A stretch of DNA of 64,000 nucleotides, from contig NZ_BNBO01000049.1 of the NCBI RefSeq assembly GCF_014655955.1, forward strand, positions 1 through 64,000, read 5' to 3'. The stretch's first letter is position 1. Each line of letters opens with the position of its first letter. Positions 7,622 through 15,176 of the stretch are shown piece by piece. The translations under genes and the position numbers were made by a program. The notes below the pieces were generated by a model. It did no database searches. It saw only the letters and a list, made by a program, of their open reading frames with translations, and was not told where the DNA came from. The DNA is from Kitasatospora indigofera. GTDB lineage: Bacteria > Actinomycetota > Actinomycetes > Streptomycetales > Streptomycetaceae.

Positions 7622-9297
7622 CGGGGGACGCGGCGGAGAGGGACGCGGCGAAGAGGGACGCGCTGCCGGGGCACGCGGTGACGGGAGCGGCGGTCGCGGG
7701 GGAGGCGGGAACGGCCCGGGACCGGACCCGAGCCGGGCGGGCGGACGGCGGAGAGCCCAACGGCACGGACGCGGTCACGGCCCAGGCCGGGCCGGCCGGC
7801 CGGGGGAGAGCGGGATTCCGGCGGCTCGTGCGCGCCGAACTGACCAAGTTCCTTACGGTGCGCGGCTGGACCCTCGCGCCGGCCGCCGCGCTGGTGACCG
7901 TCCTGGTCGGGCTGCTCGGCACGGCGGCCCCCGGCGGCGCCGACGACGGGGGGTTTCCGCGAGGCCCCGGCGGCCAGGCCGTCAACGACGCCTTCTTCTT
8001 CGTGCACCGCACCCTGGACGGCGACGGCAGCATCACCGCCCAGGTCGGCCCGCTCACCGGCCTGACCGACCCCGGGCCCGGCGGGCAGGCCGTCCCGGGC
8101 GTCCAGCCGTGGGCGAAGGCCGGCATCATCGTCAAGGCCGGCCCCGGGCGCGGCTCCGGGTACGCGGCCGTGATGCTGACCGGCGCACACGGGGTCCGGA
8201 TGCAGGACGACTACACCCACGACACCGCCGGCCCCGCCCTCGCCGGCGACGCCCGCAGGCTGCGCCTGGTCCGCACCGGCGAGGACATCACCGGGTACGC
8301 CTCCGGCGACGGCGTCCACTGGACCACGCTCGGCACCGCCCACCTTCCCGGCCTGCCCCGGACCGTCCGGGCGGGTCTCTTCGTGGCCTCCCCGCAGGCC
8401 GCGACCGACACCGGTGCCGGGACGGGCTACGCCCCCGCCGTCGCCACCGCCGAGTTCGGCCGGCCCGAACTGGTGGGCGGCTGGCAGGGCAACGGCTGGC
8501 AGGGCGGACAGGCCGGCGGCGACGCCGGCACCTCCGGCAGCTACAGCGACACCCTGCGCGGAGGGTTCACCGAGTCGGCCGGCCGGATCACCGTCACCGG
8601 GGCCGGGGACATCGCCCCGGTGGTCGGCGGACCGCCGATGGGCCCGGCCCACACCGTGGAGAACTTCCTGGTCGGGTCCTTCGCGGGCCTGCTCGTCCTG
8701 GTCGTCCTCGGCGCGGTGTCCGTCACCGCCGAGTACCGGCGCGGGCTGATCCGGACCACCCTGGCGGCCCACCCCGGCCGCGGCCGGGTGCTCGCCGCCA
8801 AGGCCGCCGTCCTCGGCACCGCCGCCGCCACGGCGGGCCTGGCGGGCGCGGCGCTCGCCGTCCCGCTCGGGCGTTGGCGTTCGCACGCCGCGCACTTCCG
8901 GGACCTCCCGGTCACCACGGCCACCGAACTGCGCGCGACGGCCGGTACCGCGCTGCTCTTCGCCCTCGCCGCCCTGCTCGCCCTCGCGGCCGGCGTGGTG
9001 CTGCGCCGTGGCGCCCCCGCCGTCACCGCCGTCGTCGCGGCCTTGGTGCTGCCCTACCTCCTGGCGACCTCCGGCATCCTGCCCGCCGGCCCGGCGCAGT
9101 GGCTGCTGCGCCTCACCCCGGCGGCCGGCTTCGCGATCCAGCAGACCGTGCCGCGGTACCCGCAGGTGGACGGCGCCTACACCCCCGAGTTCGGGTACTT
9201 CCCGCTCCCGCCGTGGGCCGGGCTCGCCGTCCTCGCCGGGTACACCCTGGCGGCGGGCGTACTCGCCACCGTCCTGCTCCGCAGGAGGGACGTGTGA
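7618..9297 (+). CDS. ABC-2 permease with a large extracellular domain
   Basis: This 559-residue permease has a charged N-terminal cytoplasmic tail of about 70 residues containing short RDAAKRDAL-type repeats. A first membrane helix (about 80-105) is followed by an extracellular insertion of about 230 residues and then about five further helices. The insertion contains WAKAGIIVKAGPG, GVHWTTLG and RAGLFVAS, typical of the DUF1349/concanavalin-like beta-sandwich fold that often binds carbohydrate. It then reaches the ABC-2 permease core (AEYRRGLIRTTLAAHP). It overlaps both neighbours by 4 bp. The ecto-domain could recognise a cell-wall or glycan ligand. Confidence 0.85.
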   Translation: MTGDAAERDAAKRDALPGHAVTGAAVAGEAGTARDRTRAGRADGGEPNGTDAVTAQAGPAGRGRAGFRRLVRAELTKFLTVRGWTLAPAAALVTVLVGLLGTAAPGGADDGGFPRGPGGQAVNDAFFFVHRTLDGDGSITAQVGPLTGLTDPGPGGQAVPGVQPWAKAGIIVKAGPGRGSGYAAVMLTGAHGVRMQDDYTHDTAGPALAGDARRLRLVRTGEDITGYASGDGVHWTTLGTAHLPGLPRTVRAGLFVASPQAATDTGAGTGYAPAVATAEFGRPELVGGWQGNGWQGGQAGGDAGTSGSYSDTLRGGFTESAGRITVTGAGDIAPVVGGPPMGPAHTVENFLVGSFAGLLVLVVLGAVSVTAEYRRGLIRTTLAAHPGRGRVLAAKAAVLGTAAATAGLAGAALAVPLGRWRSHAAHFRDLPVTTATELRATAGTALLFALAALLALAAGVVLRRGAPAVTAVVAALVLPYLLATSGILPAGPAQWLLRLTPAAGFAIQQTVPRYPQVDGAYTPEFGYFPLPPWAGLAVLAGYTLAAGVLATVLLRRRDV

Positions 9298-10241
9298 ACC
9301 GGCCCTCCGCCCGCCGGGTGCCGCCGCCCTCCGCCGCGCCGCCGCCGGCCTGCACGAGCACCCCGCTCCCGGGCACCCCGCTCCCGGGCACCCTGCTCCC
9401 GGACACCCTGCTCCTGGGCGCCCTGCGACCGCCGCTCGCCCGCGCCCTGCCGGCGACGCTTACCCTCGCCCGCGCCCTGCACGCGGAATGGACGAAGCTG
9501 CGCACCGCCGGCGGCACCTGGACGGCGCTCCTCGCGCTGGTCCTGGCCACGGCCGGACTCGGTGCGGCGGCGGCCGCCGGCGTTTCCTGCCCGGCGGCCG
9601 GCTGCGGGGAGGACGCCACCCGGCTCGCCCTCACCGGCGTCACCCTCGGACAGGCGGTGGCGGTCGTGCTGGCCGCGGCCGCGGTCGGCGGTGAGTACGG
9701 CACCGGCATGATCCGCACCACCCTGGCGGCCGTGCCCGGCCGGGGCACCGCCTACACGGCCAAGGCCGCCGCCCTCGCCGGCGCGGTGCTGCTCGCGTCG
9801 ACGGCCGCCGTCCTCGGCTCGCTGCTCGCCGGGCGCCTGATCCTGCCCGGGAGCGGCTTCACCCCGGCGCACGGCTACCCGCCGCTGTCCCTCGGCGACG
9901 GGCCGACCCTGCGCGCGGCCGTCGGATCGGTGCTCTACCTCGCCCTGGTCGCGCTGCTCACGGTGGGCGTGGCGACGGCCGTCCGCGAGCCCGCGGCGGC
10001 GGCGGGCGTCGTCCTCGGGCTGCTCTACCTGTTCCCGCTGCTCACCCGGGTGGTCGCCGACCCCGACTGGCAGCGCCGGCTCCAGCAGGTCGCGCCGATG
10101 CCCGCCGGCCTGGCGGTCCAGGCCACCACCGGCCTGGACCGGCTGCCGGTGCCCCCGTGGACCGGCCTTGCCGTCCTCGCCGGCTGGTCCGCCGGGGCGC
10201 TCCTGCTCGGCGCCGCACTGCTGCGCCGGCGGGACGCCTGA
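9294..10241 (+). CDS. ABC-2 permease subunit
   Basis: This 315-residue second permease starts at GTG 9294, overlapping the previous stop and preceded by GGAGG. The N-terminal 45 residues are a degenerate pentapeptide repeat (TPLPG and variants). After that come about six hydrophobic segments, with GEYGTGMIRTTLAAVPGR matching the permease motif of its upstream neighbour. It lacks the extracellular beta-sandwich and so probably completes a heterodimeric channel. The operon ends at a strong hairpin about 90 bp downstream. Confidence 0.85.
   Translation: MNRPSARRVPPPSAAPPPACTSTPLPGTPLPGTLLPDTLLLGALRPPLARALPATLTLARALHAEWTKLRTAGGTWTALLALVLATAGLGAAAAAGVSCPAAGCGEDATRLALTGVTLGQAVAVVLAAAAVGGEYGTGMIRTTLAAVPGRGTAYTAKAAALAGAVLLASTAAVLGSLLAGRLILPGSGFTPAHGYPPLSLGDGPTLRAAVGSVLYLALVALLTVGVATAVREPAAAAGVVLGLLYLFPLLTRVVADPDWQRRLQQVAPMPAGLAVQATTGLDRLPVPPWTGLAVLAGWSAGALLLGAALLRRRDA
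9363..9422 (+). repeat. 15-bp tandem repeat in the permease N-terminus
   Basis: Four consecutive units occur; the first two are identical (CCGCTCCCGGGCACC) and the next two diverge by a few bases. They encode pentapeptides of the form TPLPG. Copy number may vary between strains. Confidence 0.85.
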
Positions 10242-10327
10242 CGGATCGTCATGCCTGGCTGGTCGCCCGTCCGTCGGTGGGTGGGACGTCCGGGGCACGG
10301 GGGCGGCCTGCCAGGGCCCACCGGGTC

Positions 10328-10356
10328 GCGCGGGCCCGCCATGGGCGGGCCCGCGC
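10328..10356. terminator. Hairpin terminator after the ABC operon
   Basis: A perfect 13-bp GC stem (10328-10340 with 10344-10356) closes a 3-base loop. It lies between the ABC operon and the convergent MerR gene, so it may serve both. No T-tract follows, as is usual in this group. Confidence 0.75.
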
Positions 10357-10549
10357 GGCATCCGCCGGTCCGGTTCCCCGCCGCACGGGCGGCGGTCCCC
10401 CCACTGCGGGCCGGGCCGCCGCCGGTCATCGGCGAGGCCGGTGCTCCGGCGGCCGGCCGGCTCCCGTCTCCCGGGACGGAACGGCGTACCCACTCACCTG
10501 CCGGAGCGGGTACCGGTCGCCGGCCCGCACGAGCCCGCGACGGTGGCGG

Positions 10550-10921
10550 TCAGTCGTCCCCGGACGCCCGCCGGGCCAGACTCGCACGCAGGCCGGCCAG
10601 CCGGTCGATCTCGGCGTCGAGGGCGGCCAGCCTGCGGCCGACCACCCCGGAGCCGGGGGCGCCGGGCTCGACCGGGCCGCACCGCCGCGGCGGGTCCTCG
10701 CTGAGCAGATGGAGGCGGTCGGCGCAGCTGCGCAGGTCCTCGACGGTCAGCCCGAGCGCGAGGAGGTCCCGGACGACCCGGACGCGCTCGATCTCGCCCG
10801 GCCCGTACTCGCGCTGCCCGGAGGCCGTCCGGACGGGTGGGGGCAGCAACCCGCGCTGCTCGTAGAACCGCAGCGCCCTGGGTGTGGTGCCGGCCGCTGC
10901 CGCCGCCTCGCCGATCCGCAT
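10550..10921 (-). CDS. MerR-family transcriptional regulator
   Basis: This 123-residue regulator starts at ATG 10921 after a GGGGAG site. The N-terminal winged helix contains MRIGEAAAAAGTTPRALRFY and RGLLPPPVRTASGQREYGP, followed by a dimerisation helix ending in ASLARR. The protein is short, with no sensory domain beyond the coiled coil, and its one Cys pair (positions about 67 and 82) is not a canonical metal site. It lies 59 bp downstream of the oxidoreductase gene and is probably cotranscribed. The promoter of that gene has the long spacer and dyad typical of MerR control, so autoregulation is likely. Confidence 0.9.
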   Translation of the reverse strand: MRIGEAAAAAGTTPRALRFYEQRGLLPPPVRTASGQREYGPGEIERVRVVRDLLALGLTVEDLRSCADRLHLLSEDPPRRCGPVEPGAPGSGVVGRRLAALDAEIDRLAGLRASLARRASGDD

Positions 10922-10980
10922 CCCGCCCCCGCTCCCCGCCCGGTCCGCCTGTGGGAACCCGGGCGCCGTCCCGTCACACG

Positions 10981-12006
10981 TCACAACTCCACGACGACGG
11001 CCCCGAAGTGCCTGCCTCCGATCATGTCCTGCAACGCCCGTGGCGCGCGGTCGATGCCCGGGATCCGGACATGGGGGAAGCGGATCTCGCCGGACCGCAG
11101 CCACCCGCCGAAGCGACCGGTCCACTCCGCCGCCGCCCCGGGGTGGTCCGCGCCGCTGTACCCGCGCAGCGAGACGCCCTTGGCGAGGAGGCGGAAGGCG
11201 TCGATCTCCACCGGGGCGCTGCCGCCGGCCCGGGCCGGCGACAGCTGCCCCGACAGTGCGCCGACCAGGGCGAACCGCGCGCCCTGGCGGGCCGCGGCCA
11301 GCGCCGCCACCAGTTGCTCGCCGGCGACGTTGTCCAGCAGGACGTCGATGCCCTCGGGGGCGAGCCGCGCCAACTGGTCCGCGACGGGCTCCGCGCCGCG
11401 CAGCACGACCGCGTCGTAGCCGAGTTCGGACACCAGCCGCTCGGCCTTCTCCGGCGAGCCGGTGCTGCCGATCACCTGGCCGGCGCCCAGCAGCCGGGCG
11501 ATCTGCCCGGCCAGCGAGCCCACCGCGCCCGCCGCCCCGGTGACGAAGACGATGTCCCCGGCGCGGACTTCGGCGAGGCGGGTCAGTGCCCCGTAGGCGG
11601 CCGACCCGGGGGAGAGGTGGGCGACCGGATCGGGGAGCGTGTCGTCCAGCGGGGTGCACCCGGCGGCGTCGGCCAGGGCGTACTCCCGCCAGCCGAGCAG
11701 ATGGGAGACGGTTTCGCCGACCCGCAGCGGGCTGCCGGCGGGTGCGGCCACGACCTCGCCGACGGCGGGGCCGAACAGCACGTCGCCGGCCCGCAGGGCC
11801 GGCAGCGGCAGCCCGTCCACCTCCCCGCCGATCAGGGTGCGCAGGCCGGGGAACACCAGGAAGTACCGGTTCCTGACCAGTACTTGTCCAGGTCCGGGCG
11901 CGGGGAGCGGCGTCCGGACGACGGTGAAGTGCTCCGACCGGGGCAGCCCGTCGGGAACGGCGGCGAGCCGGACCTCCCGGCTGGTCGGGGGCAGGGCGGT
12001 GGTCAT
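10981..12006 (-). CDS. NADP-dependent MDR oxidoreductase (CurA/LTB4DH-like)
   Basis: This 341-residue enzyme of the zinc-independent medium-chain dehydrogenase/reductase superfamily has an N-terminal GroES-like domain. A Rossmann domain carries VTGAAGAVGSLAGQIARLLG. The leukotriene B4 dehydrogenase-type feature LLDNVAGEQL is also present, and zinc ligands are absent. Such enzymes reduce alpha,beta-unsaturated ketones or aldehydes, or quinones, using NADPH. Control by the downstream MerR-type gene from a 19-20 bp spacer promoter suggests induction by electrophiles, quinones or a drug. Confidence 0.88.
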   Translation of the reverse strand: MTTALPPTSREVRLAAVPDGLPRSEHFTVVRTPLPAPGPGQVLVRNRYFLVFPGLRTLIGGEVDGLPLPALRAGDVLFGPAVGEVVAAPAGSPLRVGETVSHLLGWREYALADAAGCTPLDDTLPDPVAHLSPGSAAYGALTRLAEVRAGDIVFVTGAAGAVGSLAGQIARLLGAGQVIGSTGSPEKAERLVSELGYDAVVLRGAEPVADQLARLAPEGIDVLLDNVAGEQLVAALAAARQGARFALVGALSGQLSPARAGGSAPVEIDAFRLLAKGVSLRGYSGADHPGAAAEWTGRFGGWLRSGEIRFPHVRIPGIDRAPRALQDMIGGRHFGAVVVEL

Positions 12007-12069
12007 CTTCGGCCTCCTGGAAGGGTTCTGGGCGCCGGTGCGGGGCGCGTCCGCCGCCCGGGTGTGGCG

Positions 12070-12102
12070 ACGCTAACCCTTGACCCGCGCGTCAGGGGCA
12101 AG
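12070..12102 (-). promoter_or_regulatory. MerR-type promoter and operator
   Basis: On the minus strand, a -35 element TTGCCC (12101-12096) and a -10 element TAGCGT (12075-12070) are separated by 20 bases (19 if TTAGCG is used). The spacer holds an imperfect dyad, CTTGCCCC / GGGTCAAG. A long spacer with an internal dyad is the hallmark of promoters activated by MerR proteins through DNA distortion. Confidence 0.65.
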
Positions 12103-12349
12103 CCGGGGCCGGCCGTGCCCCGGAGGCCGGGCGCGGCCGGCTCCGCCGGGTCCGCGGGGGAGGTCTCCGCGGACCCGGCGGGTGGCATGCGCCGGGCGCC
12201 GGCCCGGGGCGGCACCCGGGTGCGGCCGGGACCGATCGGCCCCTGTCGTCACAAGTCGTCGACGCCCGGCGCCGCCGGGCGGGCAAAGTCCAGGTGATCC
12301 CGGAATGAGCCCTCGTCAGTTCGTTCTTTCTTAAAGGCATCCTAAATCT

Positions 12350-12361
12350 GAGAGCGCTCTC
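12350..12361. promoter_or_regulatory. LacI-type operator, GAGAGCGCTCTC
   Basis: This perfect 12-bp palindrome lies 97 bp before the GH64 glucanase start. The same 12-mer is at 62027-62038 before the F5/8C-DUF1996 gene. GAGCGCTC-centred palindromes are the usual sites of LacI-family sugar repressors in actinomycetes (CebR is the well-known case). Confidence 0.7.
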
Positions 12362-12458
12362 TGCTTCATGTATTGACCGGCGCCTGACACACCCCTCAGG
12401 GTGAGCGGTACTTCCCGTGCTCGTAGCCGAGCGCGCCCGACCTGGAGGTCCCCCCACC

Positions 12459-14129
12459 ATGCTCACCCGCCGAAAGCTGCTGGCCGCGTCCGCGGGCGCG
12501 GCACTCTCCGTGCCCCTGCTCACCCGGCTGCTGGACTCCACCGCCGGCGCGGCGACCGCGCCGACCCTCCCGCTGGACCTGGTCAACACGACCGGCAGCG
12601 GCACGGTCTACGCCTACGTGCTGGGCCGGGACCCGGCGGCCGGGGGCAACTGGGCCTTCGTCCAGTCGGACGGGCGGACGCTGTACCACCCGCCGTCCCC
12701 GGCCGCCGACCAGACGCCGCTGGGCGTCGACTGCGCGATCGCGCTCAACGCCTCCGGCGCGGGAGCCCGCGGAGTCACCCTGCCGCACCTGGACAGCGGC
12801 CGGATCTACTTCTCGGTCGGTGCCAAACTGACCTTCTTGATGAACCGCGGGGGCGGGCTCGCCCTGCCGTCGGTCAGCAACCCCTCGGACCCGAACATCG
12901 CCGTCCGGCACGACTTCTGCGAGTTCACCTACAACAACGACCAGCTGTACGCCAACATCACCTTCGTCGACATGGTCGGCCTGCCGATCTCGTTTCGGCT
13001 GGACACCACCGGCGCCACCCAGACCGTGCGCGGCCTGCCCTCCGACGGCCTGAGCCGGGTGGCCGCCGCGCTGCGCGCCCAGTCGGCCGCGGACGGCTCC
13101 GACTGGAGCAAGCTGATCGTCCCCGGCGGCGGCTCGGACCTGCGGGTGCTCAGCCCCAACCTGGCCATCCGCGGCAACAGCGCGCTCTTCAAGGGCTACT
13201 TCGACGACTACGTCAACCAGGTCTGGGACAAGTACCGCAGCACCGACCTGCGCATCGACACCCAGTTCACCTGGGGCACCGTCACCGGACGCGTCTCCGG
13301 CGACCAGCTGACCTTCCCCGGCGTCGGCAGCTTCGGCAAGCCGTCCACCCTGGCGATCTTCTCCTGCAGCGACGCGCCCTTCACCACCGGCAACGACGAG
13401 ATGGGCAACCTCAGCGCCCGGCTGGCCGCCGCCCTCAACCGCACCACCCTGCTGGACAACGCGTTCCAGCCCACGGGCGAGAACCCGGCCGCCTTCTACA
13501 CCCGGGCGCGCACCAACCACTACGCCCGGATCCTGCACTCCACCACGCCGGACGGTCTCGGCTACGCCTTCCCGTACGACGACGTGCACCCGGCGGCGGT
13601 GGACTTCGAGGGCAAGGTGCAGTCCGGCGCGCCCACCCGGTTCACCATCACCGTCGGCGGCTCGGCCGGCGGCCCCGGCCCGTCCCCGTCGCCCACGCCC
13701 ACCGCGACCGCGACCGGCGGGACGGGGGCCTTCGGCACCATCCAGGCCGAGACCTTCAGCGCCCAGGCGGGTGCCGCGGTGGAGACCTGCTCCGACACGG
13801 GCGGCGGCCAGGACGTCGGCTGGCTGGCCAACGGCGACTGGCTGAAGTACTCCGGCGTGCAGTTCGGGAGCACCGGCGCCACCCGCTTCTCGGCCCGGGT
13901 CGCGTCCGGGGCGGCCGCCGGGATCAGCGGGCTGGTGCAGGTCCGCCTGGGCAGTCCGACGGCCACACCGGTCGGCGGCTTCGCGCTGGCCTCGACGGGC
14001 GGCTGGCAGACCTGGCGGACCGTCCCCGCCGACATCAGCCGGGTCACCGGCACGCAGGACGTCTACCTCACCTTCGACAGCGGCCAGCCGGCCGACTTCG
14101 TGAACCTCAACTGGTTCAGCTTCGGCTGA
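12459..14129 (+). CDS. Secreted GH64 beta-1,3-glucanase with CBM6
   Basis: This 556-residue extracellular enzyme is predicted to release oligosaccharides from beta-1,3-glucan such as laminarin or fungal walls. ATG 12459 follows GGAGGT. The signal peptide has the twin-arginine pattern TRRKLL followed by a hydrophobic stretch and an AGAA cleavage region, so Tat export is likely. Residues about 40-410 match the GH64 thaumatin-like glucanase fold (YNNDQLYANITFVDMVGLP, NALSxxxP-type segments, HYARILHSTTPDGLGYAFPYDD). A Pro/Ser/Thr linker then leads to a C-terminal CBM6 (about 430-556; IQAETFSAQ, LANGDWLKYSGV). A LacI-type palindrome upstream suggests substrate-induced expression. Confidence 0.9.
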   Translation: MLTRRKLLAASAGAALSVPLLTRLLDSTAGAATAPTLPLDLVNTTGSGTVYAYVLGRDPAAGGNWAFVQSDGRTLYHPPSPAADQTPLGVDCAIALNASGAGARGVTLPHLDSGRIYFSVGAKLTFLMNRGGGLALPSVSNPSDPNIAVRHDFCEFTYNNDQLYANITFVDMVGLPISFRLDTTGATQTVRGLPSDGLSRVAAALRAQSAADGSDWSKLIVPGGGSDLRVLSPNLAIRGNSALFKGYFDDYVNQVWDKYRSTDLRIDTQFTWGTVTGRVSGDQLTFPGVGSFGKPSTLAIFSCSDAPFTTGNDEMGNLSARLAAALNRTTLLDNAFQPTGENPAAFYTRARTNHYARILHSTTPDGLGYAFPYDDVHPAAVDFEGKVQSGAPTRFTITVGGSAGGPGPSPSPTPTATATGGTGAFGTIQAETFSAQAGAAVETCSDTGGGQDVGWLANGDWLKYSGVQFGSTGATRFSARVASGAAAGISGLVQVRLGSPTATPVGGFALASTGGWQTWRTVPADISRVTGTQDVYLTFDSGQPADFVNLNWFSFG

Positions 14130-14147
14130 GCCGCCCGCCCCGGGCCG

Positions 14148-14182
14148 CCGGGCCCCGGCCGCCCCCTTCGGCCGGGGCCCGG
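14148..14182. terminator. Hairpin terminator after the glucanase gene
   Basis: A perfect 14-bp stem (14148-14161 with 14169-14182) has a 7-base loop (14162-14168), starting 19 bp after the stop codon. Confidence 0.8.
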
Positions 14183-14314
14183 CTCCGTCCGGGGGCGGGT
14201 ACCCGGGCCAGGGCCCGGCTCCGGGCCCGCTCGGCATCGCGGCCGGGCGGCCGGCGCCCCGGCGGGTCCGCCGCGGCACCGGAAACACAGTGGAAGCCGA
14301 GGCCCGGACCTGCC

Positions 14315-14320
14315 TAAGGT
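14315..14320 (+). promoter_or_regulatory. -10 element of a leaderless transcript
   Basis: TAAGGT ends 6 bases before ATG 14327 and no ribosome binding site is present. The start codon is therefore probably the transcription start as well. Confidence 0.45.
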
Positions 14321-14326
14321 CGGCGG

Positions 14327-14686
14327 ATGAGCACACGCACCTTCCGTATCACCGTCCGCGGTGTCTTCGACGGGCTCGACGCCGGCCAGCGTGCCGAGCT
14401 TCTCGCCCGCGCCTCCGAGCACGACGTCCTCCAGGCCGCCTTCACGCCCGAGGGCCATCTCAGCTACGACCTCGCCGCGCGCCCGGCCTTCACCTTCCGC
14501 TTCCGCGACTCCGGCGAGGCGGAGGAGGACATCCTGGCGGCGACCGAACGCGCCGAGGGCGCGGCCCGGGCCTGGCTGTCCGAGCGCGGCTACGGCTGGA
14601 AGAGCCTCAGGTCCCAGGCGGAGGACCTCTCCCAGGCGCCGCTCGGCAAGCGGCAGCGCCGTGAGGCCGCCCGGCAGGACGGCTGA
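14327..14686 (+). CDS. DUF6204-like conserved protein
   Basis: This 119-residue cytoplasmic protein has a pattern I recall from the actinobacterial DUF6204 family (FRITVRGVFDGLDAGQRAEL, EGHLSYDLAARPAFTFRF, and a basic tail). The fold looks like a small alpha/beta domain beginning with a beta strand and an acidic helix. No active-site motif is evident and function is unknown. It appears to be transcribed alone, leaderless, between two unrelated units. Confidence 0.7.
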   Translation: MSTRTFRITVRGVFDGLDAGQRAELLARASEHDVLQAAFTPEGHLSYDLAARPAFTFRFRDSGEAEEDILAATERAEGAARAWLSERGYGWKSLRSQAEDLSQAPLGKRQRREAARQDG

Positions 14687-14689
14687 CCC

Positions 14690-15110
14690 GGGGACGTACG
14701 CGCGCCGGGCATCCCGCGCCGGGCGTCCCGCGCCGGCCGGCGGGCGCCGCCCGGTGGCCGGCGCCCGGCGTTCCCGTCCCCCCGCAAGTCATCGGCCCGG
14801 CTCTGCCGCCGAGGCGGCCGGCCCCCGCCCGCCGCCCCCTGTCCGCCGCCCCCGCCCGGGACCTCCACGGGCCGTCAGGCGCCGTCGCGGGGGCCGCAGC
14901 CCCGCACAACGCCGGCTCCACCGGCCGCGCACCCCGGCCGGCTCGGACCCCGGCCGGCTCGGACCCCGGCCCTCCCGCGCGCCGGCCACAGCGCGCCCCC
15001 GGCCACAGCGCGCCCCCGGGCGTCCGGTACCCGAACGGCCCTGCGCGCGGACCGGCCCGCGTCCAAGGGGCCGTGCACCCGAACGGTCCATCGGCTGTGC
15101 GGTGGCTGCG
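14690..15110. repeat. Intergenic region with two short tandem repeats
   Basis: No gene is supported here. A 16-bp unit (ACCCCGGCCGGCTCGG) occurs at 14931-14946 and 14947-14962, with a partial third copy. A 17-bp unit (GGCCACAGCGCGCCCCC) occurs at 14984-15000 and 15001-15017. They lie upstream of the antiporter promoter and look like slippage products. Confidence 0.7.
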
Positions 15111-15116
15111 TACGGT
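15111..15116 (+). promoter_or_regulatory. Possible -10 element for the antiporter operon
   Basis: TACGGT lies 7 bases before an ATG at 15124 that opens a 13-codon leader frame, a leaderless arrangement. The -35 region is not obvious. Confidence 0.35.
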
Positions 15117-15123
15117 GATCAGC

Positions 15124-15165
15124 ATGGAGGTCGTGGCGTGCTTCTCCGCGCGCGGCTTGCTATGA
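15124..15165 (+). CDS. Possible 13-residue leader peptide
   Basis: The frame encodes MEVVACFSARGLL and stops at TGA 15163-15165, immediately before the GGAGG (15166-15170) of the antiporter gene. A ribosome terminating here would sit on that Shine-Dalgarno, so translation of the leader could modulate the downstream gene. There is no codon run suggesting classical attenuation, and the frame could be accidental. Confidence 0.35.
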   Translation: MEVVACFSARGLL

Positions 15166-15176
15166 GGAGGTACCCG

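Noticed and set aside
12396..14336. 646-residue minus-strand open frame over the GH64 gene
   Set aside because: It is antisense to a clear secreted glucanase, is Gly/Val/Gln-rich and has no recognisable domain.
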